Source of the DNA: Flavobacterium psychrolimnae
GTDB lineage: Bacteria > Bacteroidota > Bacteroidia > Flavobacteriales > Flavobacteriaceae
Direction of reading: 5' to 3'
DNA: 64,000 nt
Assembly (NCBI RefSeq): GCF_003312425.1
Contig: NZ_QNUX01000014.1
Coordinates: forward strand, 49,474-113,473
Numbering within the stretch: position 1 is the first letter of the stretch; each line of letters opens with the position of its first letter. The translations under genes were made by a program, and so were the position numbers. Shown in pieces: positions 28,878 through 37,900 of the stretch. The notes beneath the pieces were generated by a model. That model ran no database searches. It was given only the letters and a program-made list of their open reading frames with translations, and had not been told where the DNA came from.

Positions 28878-30059
28878 TTATGATTTACGTTTTAAAATTT
28901 CCGATTTGTTGTTGGGTTTAAAGGTGGCCCCGGCACATCGCATCACCGCATCAAATCCATAGCGTGTTTTCATTTTGTCCATGGCTTGATACAAAGACAA
29001 CATTTCTTCGGTATCTTCAAACAAGTTGATCTGATAGGTTCCACGAACCAACCCACTGAAACGAATTCCGATTAAACGGAGCCGCATGCGACGTTGGTAT
29101 ACTTTATCAAATAAATCGGTAACTGTTTTGGTCAGCGTATGATCGGCTGAGGTATAGGCTACTTTGCATTGTTTGGTTTCGGTGTCAAAATTGGAATATC
29201 TAATTTTGATCACCACCGTGGAAGTCAGCCATTCTTCGGAACGCAACTGAAAAGCCAATTTTTCCACCATTCCGACCAGTATTGATTTTAATTTTGGAAT
29301 GTCAATAGTATCCTGAGTAAACGTATGTTCGGTTGAAATGGATTTTCGTTCCGTATAGGGTTCCACCGGATTGTTGTCGATGCCATTGGCTTTCTTCCAA
29401 ATGTCGATACCATTCTTGCCTATCATTCGCTGTAATACTTCGGCAGGCATTTCTGAAAGGGTCTGAATAGTACGGATTCCAATTCGGGATAACAGTTGAA
29501 ACGTCACATCGCCCACCATAGGAATTTTTTGAATCGAAAGCGGATTTAAGAAAGACCGCACCATATTTTCGGGTATTTCTAAGTTTCCTTTCGGCTTGGC
29601 TTCGCCGGTACCAATTTTGGAAACCGTTTTGTTAACCGATAAAGCAAAGCTTATTGGTAGACCAGTTTCTTTAGTAACGGAATGTGCTAGTTCGTTGGTC
29701 CATTTGTACCCCCCATAAAATTTATCCATTCCGGTAATATCGAGGTAAAATTCATCGATGCTGGCTTTTTCAACAATTGGTGCTTTATCTTGGATCACTT
29801 CGGTTACATCATGCGATAATTTGGAATACAATTCCATATCGCCTTTCATCACTTTAGCTTGCGGGCAGAGGCGGAGTGCCATTTTTATAGGCATGGCGGA
29901 ACGCACTCCGAAAGTTCGGGCTTCATAAGAACAAGAAGCCACGACACCACGATCTCCGCCACCAATAATCAAAGGAATTCCCTCCAGTTTTGAATTCCCC
30001 AGTCTTTCACAGGACACAAAAAAAGTATCTAAATCCATGTGTACAATTGCTCTTTCCAT
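28878..30059 (-). CDS. dinB: Y-family DNA polymerase IV (DinB), catalytically complete
   Basis: 393-aa translesion polymerase. Catalytic acidic residues are intact: Asp9 and Asp11 (VHMDLDTFF), Asp102 and Glu103 (ASIDEFYLDI). A steric-gate Phe region, YEARTFGVRSAMP, helix-hairpin-helix (IPMVGDVTFQLLSRIGI) and little-finger domain follow. QINLF at about 343-347 resembles the QLxLF beta-clamp-binding motif. In ImuABC cassettes the Y-family partner ImuB has lost catalysis; this one has not, so it can synthesise DNA itself. First gene of the leftward cassette, divergent from the repressor with an 88-base gap. Confidence 0.93.
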   Translation of the reverse strand: MERAIVHMDLDTFFVSCERLGNSKLEGIPLIIGGGDRGVVASCSYEARTFGVRSAMPIKMALRLCPQAKVMKGDMELYSKLSHDVTEVIQDKAPIVEKASIDEFYLDITGMDKFYGGYKWTNELAHSVTKETGLPISFALSVNKTVSKIGTGEAKPKGNLEIPENMVRSFLNPLSIQKIPMVGDVTFQLLSRIGIRTIQTLSEMPAEVLQRMIGKNGIDIWKKANGIDNNPVEPYTERKSISTEHTFTQDTIDIPKLKSILVGMVEKLAFQLRSEEWLTSTVVIKIRYSNFDTETKQCKVAYTSADHTLTKTVTDLFDKVYQRRMRLRLIGIRFSGLVRGTYQINLFEDTEEMLSLYQAMDKMKTRYGFDAVMRCAGATFKPNNKSEILKRKS

Positions 30060-30082
30060 CTTCTTTTCTTTTTTATACGTTA

Positions 30083-30090
30083 CAAAATTA
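30083..30090 (-). promoter_or_regulatory. Candidate dinB promoter -7 element
   Basis: The minus strand reads TAATTTTG, matching TAnnTTTG, 24 bases before the dinB start codon. It overlaps the 16-base operator at 30088-30103 by 3 bases, so repressor binding there would block it. Confidence 0.45.
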
Positions 30091-30103
30091 GTACAGATAC
30101 TAA
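30088..30103. promoter_or_regulatory. Candidate LexA-like operator 1
   Basis: Perfect inverted repeat TTAGTA-CAGA-TACTAA. It overlaps the dinB -7 candidate and lies near the -33 position of the repressor's own promoter. The size and symmetry suit an XRE/S24 dimer. Confidence 0.5.
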
Positions 30104-30113
30104 CAAATTTTAT

Positions 30114-30121
30114 TATATTTG
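30114..30121 (+). promoter_or_regulatory. Candidate promoter -7 element of the XRE-S24 repressor gene
   Basis: TATATTTG, an exact TAnnTTTG match, 26 bases before the ATG at 30148. It is flanked by operator candidates on both sides. Confidence 0.5.
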
Positions 30122-30140
30122 TTGTTACAAATTATAACAA
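30122..30140. promoter_or_regulatory. Candidate LexA-like operator 2
   Basis: Inverted repeat TTGTTA-(7)-TAACAA lying just downstream of the repressor gene's -7 candidate, where transcription would start. It suggests autorepression. The half-site differs from operator 1 (TTGTTA against TTAGTA). Confidence 0.42.
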
Positions 30141-30147
30141 AATACCT

Positions 30148-30912
30148 ATGTCTTTATTTTCCGACAACATCAGGAACCTTAGGGTGCAACATAAAATTTC
30201 GCAAGAAAAGCTGGCGGAATCCTTAGGGATAACGAGAGGTAGGTACGTCAAATACGAAGACGGAACCTCGGAAGCCCCGTATGAAATATTAAAGAAAATT
30301 GCGTATTATTACCATATCAGTATAGACTTGTTGCTATCTGTGGATGTTCGAAAAATACCGGTAGATGATTTGTTACAATTGGAAAATAACAGATTGGTGT
30401 TACCAATTACTGTAGATAATAAGGGAGAAAATTTTATAGAAGTTGTTACACAGAAAGTAAAAGCCGGGTATTTGAATGGGTATTCCGATCCGGAATATAT
30501 AGAAAGTCTGCAGCAAATTTCATTACCGTTTTTGGGCTCGGGCAAGCACAGGGGATTTCCGGTGGAAGGAGATTCTATGCCACCGCATGAGGATGGCAGT
30601 ATTATCGTAGGGAAGTACATTGAAAAGTTGGGAGATGTCAAGGATGGCAAGACTTACATACTGATAACCAAAAGTGAAGGTATGGTCTATAAGCGCTTGA
30701 ATAAAAACAAAAAAAATGTACTGTTTGTGGAATCAGACAACAGTTTTTACCCAGTTTATGAAGTTAAGGTTTCTGACGTTCTCGAAATTTGGGAATACGT
30801 ATGTAACATTGGACTCACCGACGAAAAACAGCAAGTAACGGAAACAGCAAGTGTAAAAGACATGTTTTTAGAGTTAAAAAGAGATATTAATGATTTGAAA
30901 ATTAAGCTTTAA
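30148..30912 (+). CDS. LexA-like XRE-S24 self-cleaving repressor
   Basis: 254-aa regulator. An N-terminal XRE helix-turn-helix (about 5-62, ISQEKLAESLGITRGRYVKYEDG) is followed by a linker and a C-terminal S24 peptidase domain. Ser143 (VEGDSMPP) and Lys182 (GMVYKRLNK) form the expected Ser-Lys dyad. The Ala106-Gly107 bond in VKAGYLNG is a good RecA-stimulated autocleavage site. The frame continues 37 codons upstream into dinB promoter sequence, so the ATG at 30148 is chosen. Divergent from dinB with inverted repeats between, it is very likely the damage-responsive repressor of dinB-dnaE2-exonuclease and of itself. It is functionally like LexA but of CI/HTH_3 architecture. Confidence 0.9.
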   Translation: MSLFSDNIRNLRVQHKISQEKLAESLGITRGRYVKYEDGTSEAPYEILKKIAYYYHISIDLLLSVDVRKIPVDDLLQLENNRLVLPITVDNKGENFIEVVTQKVKAGYLNGYSDPEYIESLQQISLPFLGSGKHRGFPVEGDSMPPHEDGSIIVGKYIEKLGDVKDGKTYILITKSEGMVYKRLNKNKKNVLFVESDNSFYPVYEVKVSDVLEIWEYVCNIGLTDEKQQVTETASVKDMFLELKRDINDLKIKL

Positions 30913-31561
30913 ATTTAGGTTATTGTTAGAAAGGACTACCGAAGTCAGGAAGCTTAAGAGAGAGCAATTTAAAGCTGAAGAATAGTCATGGAAGTAAAAT
31001 TACAGTGTTGGAGTTTTATGCAGGCTTCGTAGTTTCATTTTACAAAATTTGAGAAGGTTGAAATTGGTTGTTAGGAAATGTGAAGAAATAGTTATTAACG
31101 TGGGATTTATGAGAAGTTAGTTTTTACAACATGTAATGGACACGGAATTCAATTCCGCGCGAATGTCTTTTTAAATTTATAATTTCAATGCATTATATTT
31201 TTTATCCTCAAATCTTTGTTCTTTATTCACGAACTACACGAAAGGATTCGTGCAGCAGTGGGGTACATTTGGATTTTAAGCTGCGGGATCAATCGCTCAA
31301 GATATTAGAAGTTTACAGCCAAAAATCCATGAATTCTTATCTATTTCCTCTTTTACTAGATGAAAAAATGACCACAAAAAATTAAAAACCGAAGACATAA
31401 GTTACTTGGGCAAATAAATCCATGAAATAATTCAATTTAAAATGTCAAGTTTTTTGAGCAAATAACTTGACATCAACATCAATTAATAATTTCTTTCTTT
31501 CAAAAATTGCACTCAAAAAGTATCAAGTTTATTATTAGATAATCGCCTTAATAACATAGAT
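30913..31561. other. 649-base convergent gap
   Basis: Lies between the repressor gene and the leftward fic gene. A 65-codon plus-strand frame (31188-31385) has no family similarity and is probably chance. No hairpin with T-run is obvious after the repressor stop. Nothing else is recognised. Confidence 0.4.
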
Positions 31562-32653
31562 TTACGCTATATCAATTAATTTATAACTAGTACCTCTTCC
31601 TGCACCTTCTTGTGCTAAAATACCTTTAGATATTAAATCTTGTAAATCCCTTAGCGCAGTATCAGTAGAAACGCCAGTTATCTTTGCGTATTTAGAAACG
31701 GTCAGTTTTCCAAAAAAAGTATCTAGCAACATTTGAGTAACTTTCTGTTGGCGATTATTAAAATCAATATTGTGATTAATTTCCCAAAATTGAGCACGCT
31801 TTAAAGTCATGGCAATAGTCTGGTCTGTTTGCTTCATAGAACGCAACAAACAATTCAAAAACCAGTCCAACCAATCTGTTATATCGAGATCCCCTTTTTG
31901 CGTTTTTTCTAATATGCTGTAATATGTTTTACGCTCAATTTGAATTTGTGCTGACATAGAGTAAAATCGCTTTTTACTTTGATCGGCTCGTGCTAACTGC
32001 ATATCCGTAATTGCTCTAGCAATACGACCGTTTCCGTCGTCAAAAGGATGTATGGTAACAAACCATAAATGTGCAAAAGCCGCTTTCAATACAGGATCAA
32101 GTGATTGCTCAGTATTAAACCAATTAAAAAAGACATCCATTTCATGGGGTACTTTATCTGCTACAGGTGCTTCAAAATGAACTATTTCTCTCCCCATTGC
32201 ACCCGATGTTACTTGCATCACTCCATCGCGCCAGTCTGCAGTTTTGATTTTATACATTCCGCTTCTACCTGTTGGAAAAAGCGCTGCATGCCACCCAAAT
32301 AAACGCTCCTCGTCTAGTGGTTCTTCATAGCGTTGTGTGGCATCTAGCAACATTTCGACAACACCCTCTACATTGCGATCAGCTGGCACGGCAGCAGCGA
32401 TCTCAATGCCGAGTCGTTTTGCTATCGAAGATCGTACTTGATCATGATTGAGTTGTTCGCCTTCAATTTCGCTTGATTTAATTACATCAAGAGTCAGTGT
32501 TTGAAGTACAGTTTCTTCTTGTAACCGAAAACCTAGCCCTTGCATAACACCTAGTATTATTCCCTGCTGATGCCTTACTTTCCCGAGTAATGGCGTAATT
32601 ATAGCTGCATCCCAAGTGAAATTTGGCCACTCTTTCTTTTCATAAATATACAT
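31562..32653 (-). CDS. Fic-domain protein (class II, DUF4172-type)
   Basis: 363-aa Fic protein. Fic domains usually transfer AMP from ATP to a target side chain. The core motif is intact, HPFDDGNGR at 202-210. An N-terminal DUF4172-like region (FTWDAAIITPLLGKVR) contains the inhibitory motif SSEIEG (Ser60, Glu64, Gly65), so the activity is expected to be self-restrained. The C-terminal ~90 residues form a winged helix (YAKITGVSTDTALRDLQDLI), typical of Fic proteins that bind DNA and regulate themselves. The palindrome TACCGCA-TTTT-TGCGGTA lies only 3 bases upstream of the start codon, so it could be an autoregulatory operator. Confidence 0.92.
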   Translation of the reverse strand: MYIYEKKEWPNFTWDAAIITPLLGKVRHQQGIILGVMQGLGFRLQEETVLQTLTLDVIKSSEIEGEQLNHDQVRSSIAKRLGIEIAAAVPADRNVEGVVEMLLDATQRYEEPLDEERLFGWHAALFPTGRSGMYKIKTADWRDGVMQVTSGAMGREIVHFEAPVADKVPHEMDVFFNWFNTEQSLDPVLKAAFAHLWFVTIHPFDDGNGRIARAITDMQLARADQSKKRFYSMSAQIQIERKTYYSILEKTQKGDLDITDWLDWFLNCLLRSMKQTDQTIAMTLKRAQFWEINHNIDFNNRQQKVTQMLLDTFFGKLTVSKYAKITGVSTDTALRDLQDLISKGILAQEGAGRGTSYKLIDIA

Positions 32654-32655
32654 AG

Positions 32656-32673
32656 TACCGCATTTTTGCGGTA
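32656..32673. promoter_or_regulatory. Palindrome at the fic start (candidate operator)
   Basis: Perfect 7-bp inverted repeat TACCGCA-TTTT-TGCGGTA directly before the fic ATG. The same core occurs again at 32731-32746 (ACCGCA-AAAA-TGCGGT), with a lone half-site near 32708. Confidence 0.55.
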
Positions 32674-32730
32674 AATATAGTGTTTAATTACGGCATGAAA
32701 GTAATTTTGCGGTGTAAACAATTTTAATAA

Positions 32731-32770
32731 ACCGCAAAAATGCGGTGAATAAGTTAATTATTCACCGCAT
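32731..32770. repeat. Nested GCGGT inverted repeats
   Basis: Two overlapping symmetrical structures: ACCGCA-AAAA-TGCGGT (32731-32746), and a perfect 13-bp inverted repeat (arms 32740-32752 and 32758-32770, loop GTTAA). They share the ACCGCA/TGCGGT core with the fic operator candidate and with the stem at 33074-33114. They could be binding sites of a lost HipB-type antitoxin or of the Fic winged helix. Confidence 0.6.
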
Positions 32771-32779
32771 CAACTGAAG

Positions 32780-33065
32780 ATTTGTACTTATAGTTTCTTA
32801 AATTCTACTATAGCAATTAAAAATGCAGAAGAGGAAATAGCACTGACATTGAAAGGGAAAAAAAGTAATTTAAAAGCAGCTGCTTTTGTAGATTATTATG
32901 CCAAAGAAAGACTGTAACTAAATGAAAAGGCAATCGCTACTATTATGCAGCAAATGAAAAAAAACTCCAAAATGGAAGAAATTGCTTGAAATTTCTTTTC
33001 TGTCAAAGGATATGAAAGAAAAACATTGGAATCAACTTAAAACTAAGATACAAATGTTTCAATAA
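32780..33065 (+). pseudogene. hipA: Decayed C-terminal remnant of a hipA toxin gene
   Basis: Translated remains match the end of HipA-type Ser/Thr kinases. One frame reads AIKNAEEEIALTLKGKKSNL, then YYAKERL, a stop (TAA) where family members usually have Gly, and LNEKAIATI. A later frame, shifted by two bases, reads KWKKLLEISFLSKDMKEK and ends at TAA 33063-33065, matching the SFLS..MKEKY close of HipA. The first ~300 residues and any hipB are missing. With one in-frame stop and one frameshift, the gene is dead. The start given is where the recognisable similarity begins. Confidence 0.72.
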
Positions 33066-33073
33066 TCTCAACA

Positions 33074-33114
33074 AAAAAATGCGGTGAAAAGATTATCTAT
33101 TCACCGCATTTTTT
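33074..33114. terminator. Bidirectional terminator-like stem between hipA remnant and nuclease-like gene
   Basis: Perfect 15-bp inverted repeat (33074-33088 and 33100-33114). The arms begin with A6 and end with T6, so a T-run follows the stem on each strand. It suits termination of both convergent units. Its GCGGTGAA/TTCACCGC core repeats that at 32740-32770. Confidence 0.7.
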
Positions 33115-33182
33115 AGCGTATATGTTTTAGGGTAGAACTATTTAAAGTTAAAATGTTTTTAACTAACACAGTTACTACAACA

Positions 33183-34895
33183 CTACTTTGGATAATCCGT
33201 AATTATTTCCTTGAATTTTTCAATAAACAAATTAGTATCAAATTTATCTTTAGAAAGTCTGAAACTAATTGGAGAAAACTGTTTCATTAAATTTTTATTA
33301 TTAGATTCTTCTACTTCTTCCAAAGTTTCACCCCCAGGCCTTCTTACTGTGATTATTTCTTTTAAATGATTTTCTATAAAATGTCTGAAATTATTATTTT
33401 TTTTTCTAAAATAGTTTGTACCAAAAATCAATGTGTCTATATCAATTATTGTTAAATCTTTGATGAACTTTGAATTATACTTTTCTTTTAGTTTCTCTTT
33501 AATAGATTTCAAAAACCATTTATTTAAAATATAATTAATTCCTGGGATTTCCAATATTCTATCATTAACTAATAAAATAGGATATATAGTGAAATTCTTT
33601 CTAGTATTTACATAATTATCATAGTCAAAATTATTTTCAACTATTTGAAAAACCGAATTTACTAACTGTCCAATACCAATAGGTTTTCCTTTAGTCTCTA
33701 AGAATTTATCTTTAAAAACATTTAATATTTCATCAATATCCCCCGAACTTTTTATATCTTTTCTTATTAAAACATCTTTGTTTTCAAAAATAAAAACCGC
33801 TTTACCATCTCTAATATAATAATCAGGTTCATGAGGTTTATTTATATTCTGATATTTTTTAACATAATGAGGTCTATTAAATATTTTATCTAAAACCTTT
33901 TTCATCAAAAAATCTTCTGAAAATTTAGTATTGAAGAAACTAAAGAATGTTCTATCCTTATCTGATAAATTATTTTTTTTATTAAATGATTCCTTCAAAA
34001 TGAACCGAACACTTTTATAAAATTTATCTACAACAAAAAAGTGATCAATTATAGAATATATTTCACTATCTATTTTATAAAGTGGGTAATTCTTTAAAAT
34101 TGTAAAATCATCATCAATATCAATTTTATTCGAGATTAAAGTATTTAAAAATAACTTAGATTCATCATCATCATTTTTTACATAAAATTTATAGCTGTTT
34201 TTAGTTTTTAATATCAGTAACTGAGAAAACAAATATTTAACGTGTTTTCTTAACTCATCAATAGATTCTACTTTAAAGTACGAACAAATACTGTCGGTTA
34301 AATATTGATATTCAGGATCCGAATTAAAAAACTCTATTAATATTTCAAATCTATCTATAGCACAATAGACTAATTTTCCAAATTCAAATGTGCTATCTTC
34401 AAAAATACCTAAATCAGAGGCAGAAAATGTCATAGCAATCATCATCTGAGCAAGTGATTCTCGACTTTCTTTGTTTTCTGATGAAGTTAATTTTTGTTTA
34501 CCGTTTACTTCTTTATTGATTACTAAAAATGATTTAAACAAATTAATTTCGTCTGAATCAATTTTATTTGGATTATTATTGCCAACGATTAATACTTCTT
34601 TATTTGAAAATATTATCTCAGCTAATTTTAAACTCGATTCTCTTGATACTAATTGTGGCTTACCTTTAATGTTATTTTTACGACAATAATAAATTACACG
34701 ATTAATAATGTCTGTTCTAATATCTAAATTAGACGCAAAATTATCAAAATTAGGTTGTGGGTATGTATTTGCAAAACCTATAATATTTAAAAGAGTTTCT
34801 TTAGAAATTAATTTCAGATATTCAATAACTTCATTCTGACTCTCCTCTGGAAAAACATGTTCAAATTCAAGCCGTAATGTATTTGTGAATTTCAT
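33183..34895 (-). CDS. Putative PD-(D/E)XK nuclease-like effector next to YobI-type NTPase
   Basis: 570-aa protein of no family I can name. Residues about 356-374 read HEPDYYIRDGKAVFIFENKD. Asp358, followed 13 residues on by Glu371-Asn-Lys373 (the E-x-K pattern), is the layout of a PD-(D/E)XK nuclease active site, set between predicted strands and followed by a charged helix. No membrane segment or signal peptide is seen. The N-terminal 300 residues are mainly helical, AT-rich in codon use and rich in Lys, Asn and Ile. It begins 11 bases after the NTPase gene and is the last gene of the type I restriction operon. A nuclease effector controlled by the NTPase is my inference. Confidence 0.6.
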   Translation of the reverse strand: MKFTNTLRLEFEHVFPEESQNEVIEYLKLISKETLLNIIGFANTYPQPNFDNFASNLDIRTDIINRVIYYCRKNNIKGKPQLVSRESSLKLAEIIFSNKEVLIVGNNNPNKIDSDEINLFKSFLVINKEVNGKQKLTSSENKESRESLAQMMIAMTFSASDLGIFEDSTFEFGKLVYCAIDRFEILIEFFNSDPEYQYLTDSICSYFKVESIDELRKHVKYLFSQLLILKTKNSYKFYVKNDDDESKLFLNTLISNKIDIDDDFTILKNYPLYKIDSEIYSIIDHFFVVDKFYKSVRFILKESFNKKNNLSDKDRTFFSFFNTKFSEDFLMKKVLDKIFNRPHYVKKYQNINKPHEPDYYIRDGKAVFIFENKDVLIRKDIKSSGDIDEILNVFKDKFLETKGKPIGIGQLVNSVFQIVENNFDYDNYVNTRKNFTIYPILLVNDRILEIPGINYILNKWFLKSIKEKLKEKYNSKFIKDLTIIDIDTLIFGTNYFRKKNNNFRHFIENHLKEIITVRRPGGETLEEVEESNNKNLMKQFSPISFRLSKDKFDTNLFIEKFKEIITDYPK

Positions 34896-34906
34896 TGAAA
34901 TTATTT

Positions 34907-37900
34907 TTAGTAGTTAGCAACAGCTCTAATTAAAGTTTTATCTTTCTTGTCTATATCAAAACTTTTGATGAGACCTTTTGATTCTAATTTTGTTAGCAAT
35001 TCTTTATTGTAAGAGTTATCTCTAAATATTGGTCTATGCTGCTTTACAAATAATTCACTGTAATAATATGCTATACCTTTTACTAAAGAAATAATACTTT
35101 CATTACTCAATTCTGTAAAATACAGATTAATTAGACACACCTTATCTTCAGTAGAATCAAAGCTTTTTACAATGCTTTCAATTGTATTGAATTCGAATTC
35201 AATTATTTCACATTTACTTACGATAATTTCTCCAACTTTTTTTGCTATATCGTCATTGTCTATAATTATTTGTTTACTCAATTTTGAGATATATTCAAAT
35301 TTATAGTTAATATTGATTTTTTCAGATTTCAATAAAATTAATATATCATCTTCATCAGTTTCAAATTCAGTGGTTTTTTCAATTATTTTTTTAAAATCCC
35401 TTTCGATTAATGTTATATGATTACCTGGAAAATGTTCTCTTAACAAATCATAATTTGATTTTGTTGTATTCAGAACGAACTCTGTTAAGTATATAACTTT
35501 ATCTTCATTAAGGTTCTCAAAAGGTAAAATACCACGACTATAAATACTGCTTTTTAGAATAATACTATAGCTTTCATATGAAAGCCCATTACACAAAAGT
35601 AAATTTTCTCTAAATGAAGCGTAATCAATAGATTCACTTTTAAAAATCATTTTTTCATTAGATAATTCATTGTAAACATTTTCAAAATTTAAAAAACGAA
35701 TTAAATCTTCATCAATTGTTTTATCACAATCTATATAATAATCAACAACATTGCTCCATTTAGGAGAAACCTTATTTTCATCCAATAGTACACCTTTTAA
35801 GGTCTTACTTTTTATATCGCTTATATCAAAGATTTTTGTTTCTACTTTTTCAATAATGTCACATTTTAATTTGAAATCTAATTCTTTGTGATTTAATAAG
35901 TTGATTAAACTTTCTTCTTCTTCAAATTTATTCGGATCTAACTTCAAATAGATATTTTTTACATAAGTATTAATTTCAATATTGATATAATTGATTAAAG
36001 GTTTACAGTTGGATTTTTGAATGGTTGAATAATTTGAAGAATCAAAAAGACCTTCATCTTCTCGATTTAGTTCAAACATTTGAATAATGTTACCAACGTT
36101 AATCTCATAGTGATTGTTATTGTACACAAAATCAAAAAGTTCTTTGGTCTCCTCTGTAGGATTATCCAATTTTTCGAATTTAACTTTTAAAAGTTCAAAA
36201 AGCTTTGTAATTTTTCCAAAATAATTTAGTCCATCCGCATTTTTAATTAAAGATAAAAATTGAGGATTAATCTCAATCGCTTTTTTTAATAAGTTATTGT
36301 TTTGATTTTTTATTATGGTTTCAAATCTTGAAAATTTAATAATTAAACTTAAATATGTATAAATTTTTTCGTCTGTATAATAATGATTATTATAAAAATA
36401 TTCCCAAAAACCTTTCCAGTTCTCTACTACTTTTTGAATGAATATATTTAATTGTCGATTTTCATCTGAAATATAACTATCAATAAATTCAATGGATTTC
36501 TCCTTTCCATTTGACAATAACTTAATAAACAAATCATATTGTTTTGAATATTCATTATAGTTATTTCCCATAAAATCTAATAAATCAAAATTTAAAATTG
36601 TTTCCCTTTCGAAATACTTCAGATCAATATGATTAGTAATAAGATTATCAATGTGTGTTAGTTTGTATTCAAAACCTTCATTAATCCCACTTTTTACATT
36701 TCTTTCAAATTTTTTATCTTCTCTGGTTAGTGAGACTTCGTGAAATAATGAAATATAATCGTTGTAATTTTCGCTAATATATCCTTCTAAGATTAGGTTT
36801 CTTAACAATCCATTATTAGAAAAATCGCTTAGGTATTGATTTATATCTACTTCTTTGAAAATTTGCTTTAAATCCCAATTTTGAATTTCTGATTTCTCAT
36901 GTCTTAAGTTTTCGATTTCCCTTTGTAATAAAGTAATTCGGTTGCTATGTTTATTTTCAATTAGTTCTACTCTTTGTTTGTATGTCAAATCTGGATTTAC
37001 TTCATCTTCTACATCTTTAAAAGATACATTACTTGTATATGCACCATTTCCATTTTGATAATATTTAAAACTTGTCGAGTTGATAATTACATTAAATATA
37101 TCATCCGGCATTAAATCACTAAATCGGAGCCTTCTATTATTTATATACAAATCTGTTGCGTTATCAATTTTTTCTGAAATTTTAATTAAATATATTGGCT
37201 TTAATTCTTCAAGATCAGAAATGTTTTCAGCCTTAATGTTTTCAATTTCAGTTTCGTTAACGATTATTTTTGCGGATATAGTAGAAATTAATTTTTGAAC
37301 ATATGTCCTTTTATTATTGATCAATTTGAATAATTTTCCTTCTTTACAATTTAATTTATTGAAGTCTTCGGGATCAATATTTTTATAAGTAATCATTGCA
37401 AATAATTCAGCTTCATGACCATCTAAAACATCAGGTTTTAAAATATTTCTATAAATAACGAATTCATGAAAAATATTGATTAATAACCGCATATCAATAT
37501 CATCAATAAAAGTAGTTATGTCTGAAATAAATTCTTTAGGGAATACATTTTCTTCTAAGTCTGAATCTTTTATTAGTGTCTTTAATTGATCATTCGCATT
37601 TGATGAGTTAATAAAAGGAATTACTGGAATAATATATTCGAAAAATTTTACCCTTTCTTTTTTATCATTAAATAAATCATCTCCAACTGCGTATAAAAAC
37701 TTAATTCCAAAATTCTTATAAGCAGGTTTATTTCGGATTGTATCAGCATTATTTAGTAATATGTTAAGTTCTCTTAATTTGGTAAATATATTGGTATTAT
37801 CAAATCGATCTAAATCTTCAATAACTACTACATTGAAATCGTTTTTTTCGAAATAATAGAGTATTTCGTCGTAATGCTCATTTAGTATTGACTTACTAGA

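Noticed and set aside
30037..30147. Upstream extension of the repressor frame overlapping dinB
   Set aside because: The extra 37 codons are hydrophobic and cover promoter and operator candidates. The ATG at 30148 begins the recognisable HTH protein.
31188..31385. 65-codon plus-strand frame
   Set aside because: Composition and lack of context suggest chance; nothing in the translation is recognisable.
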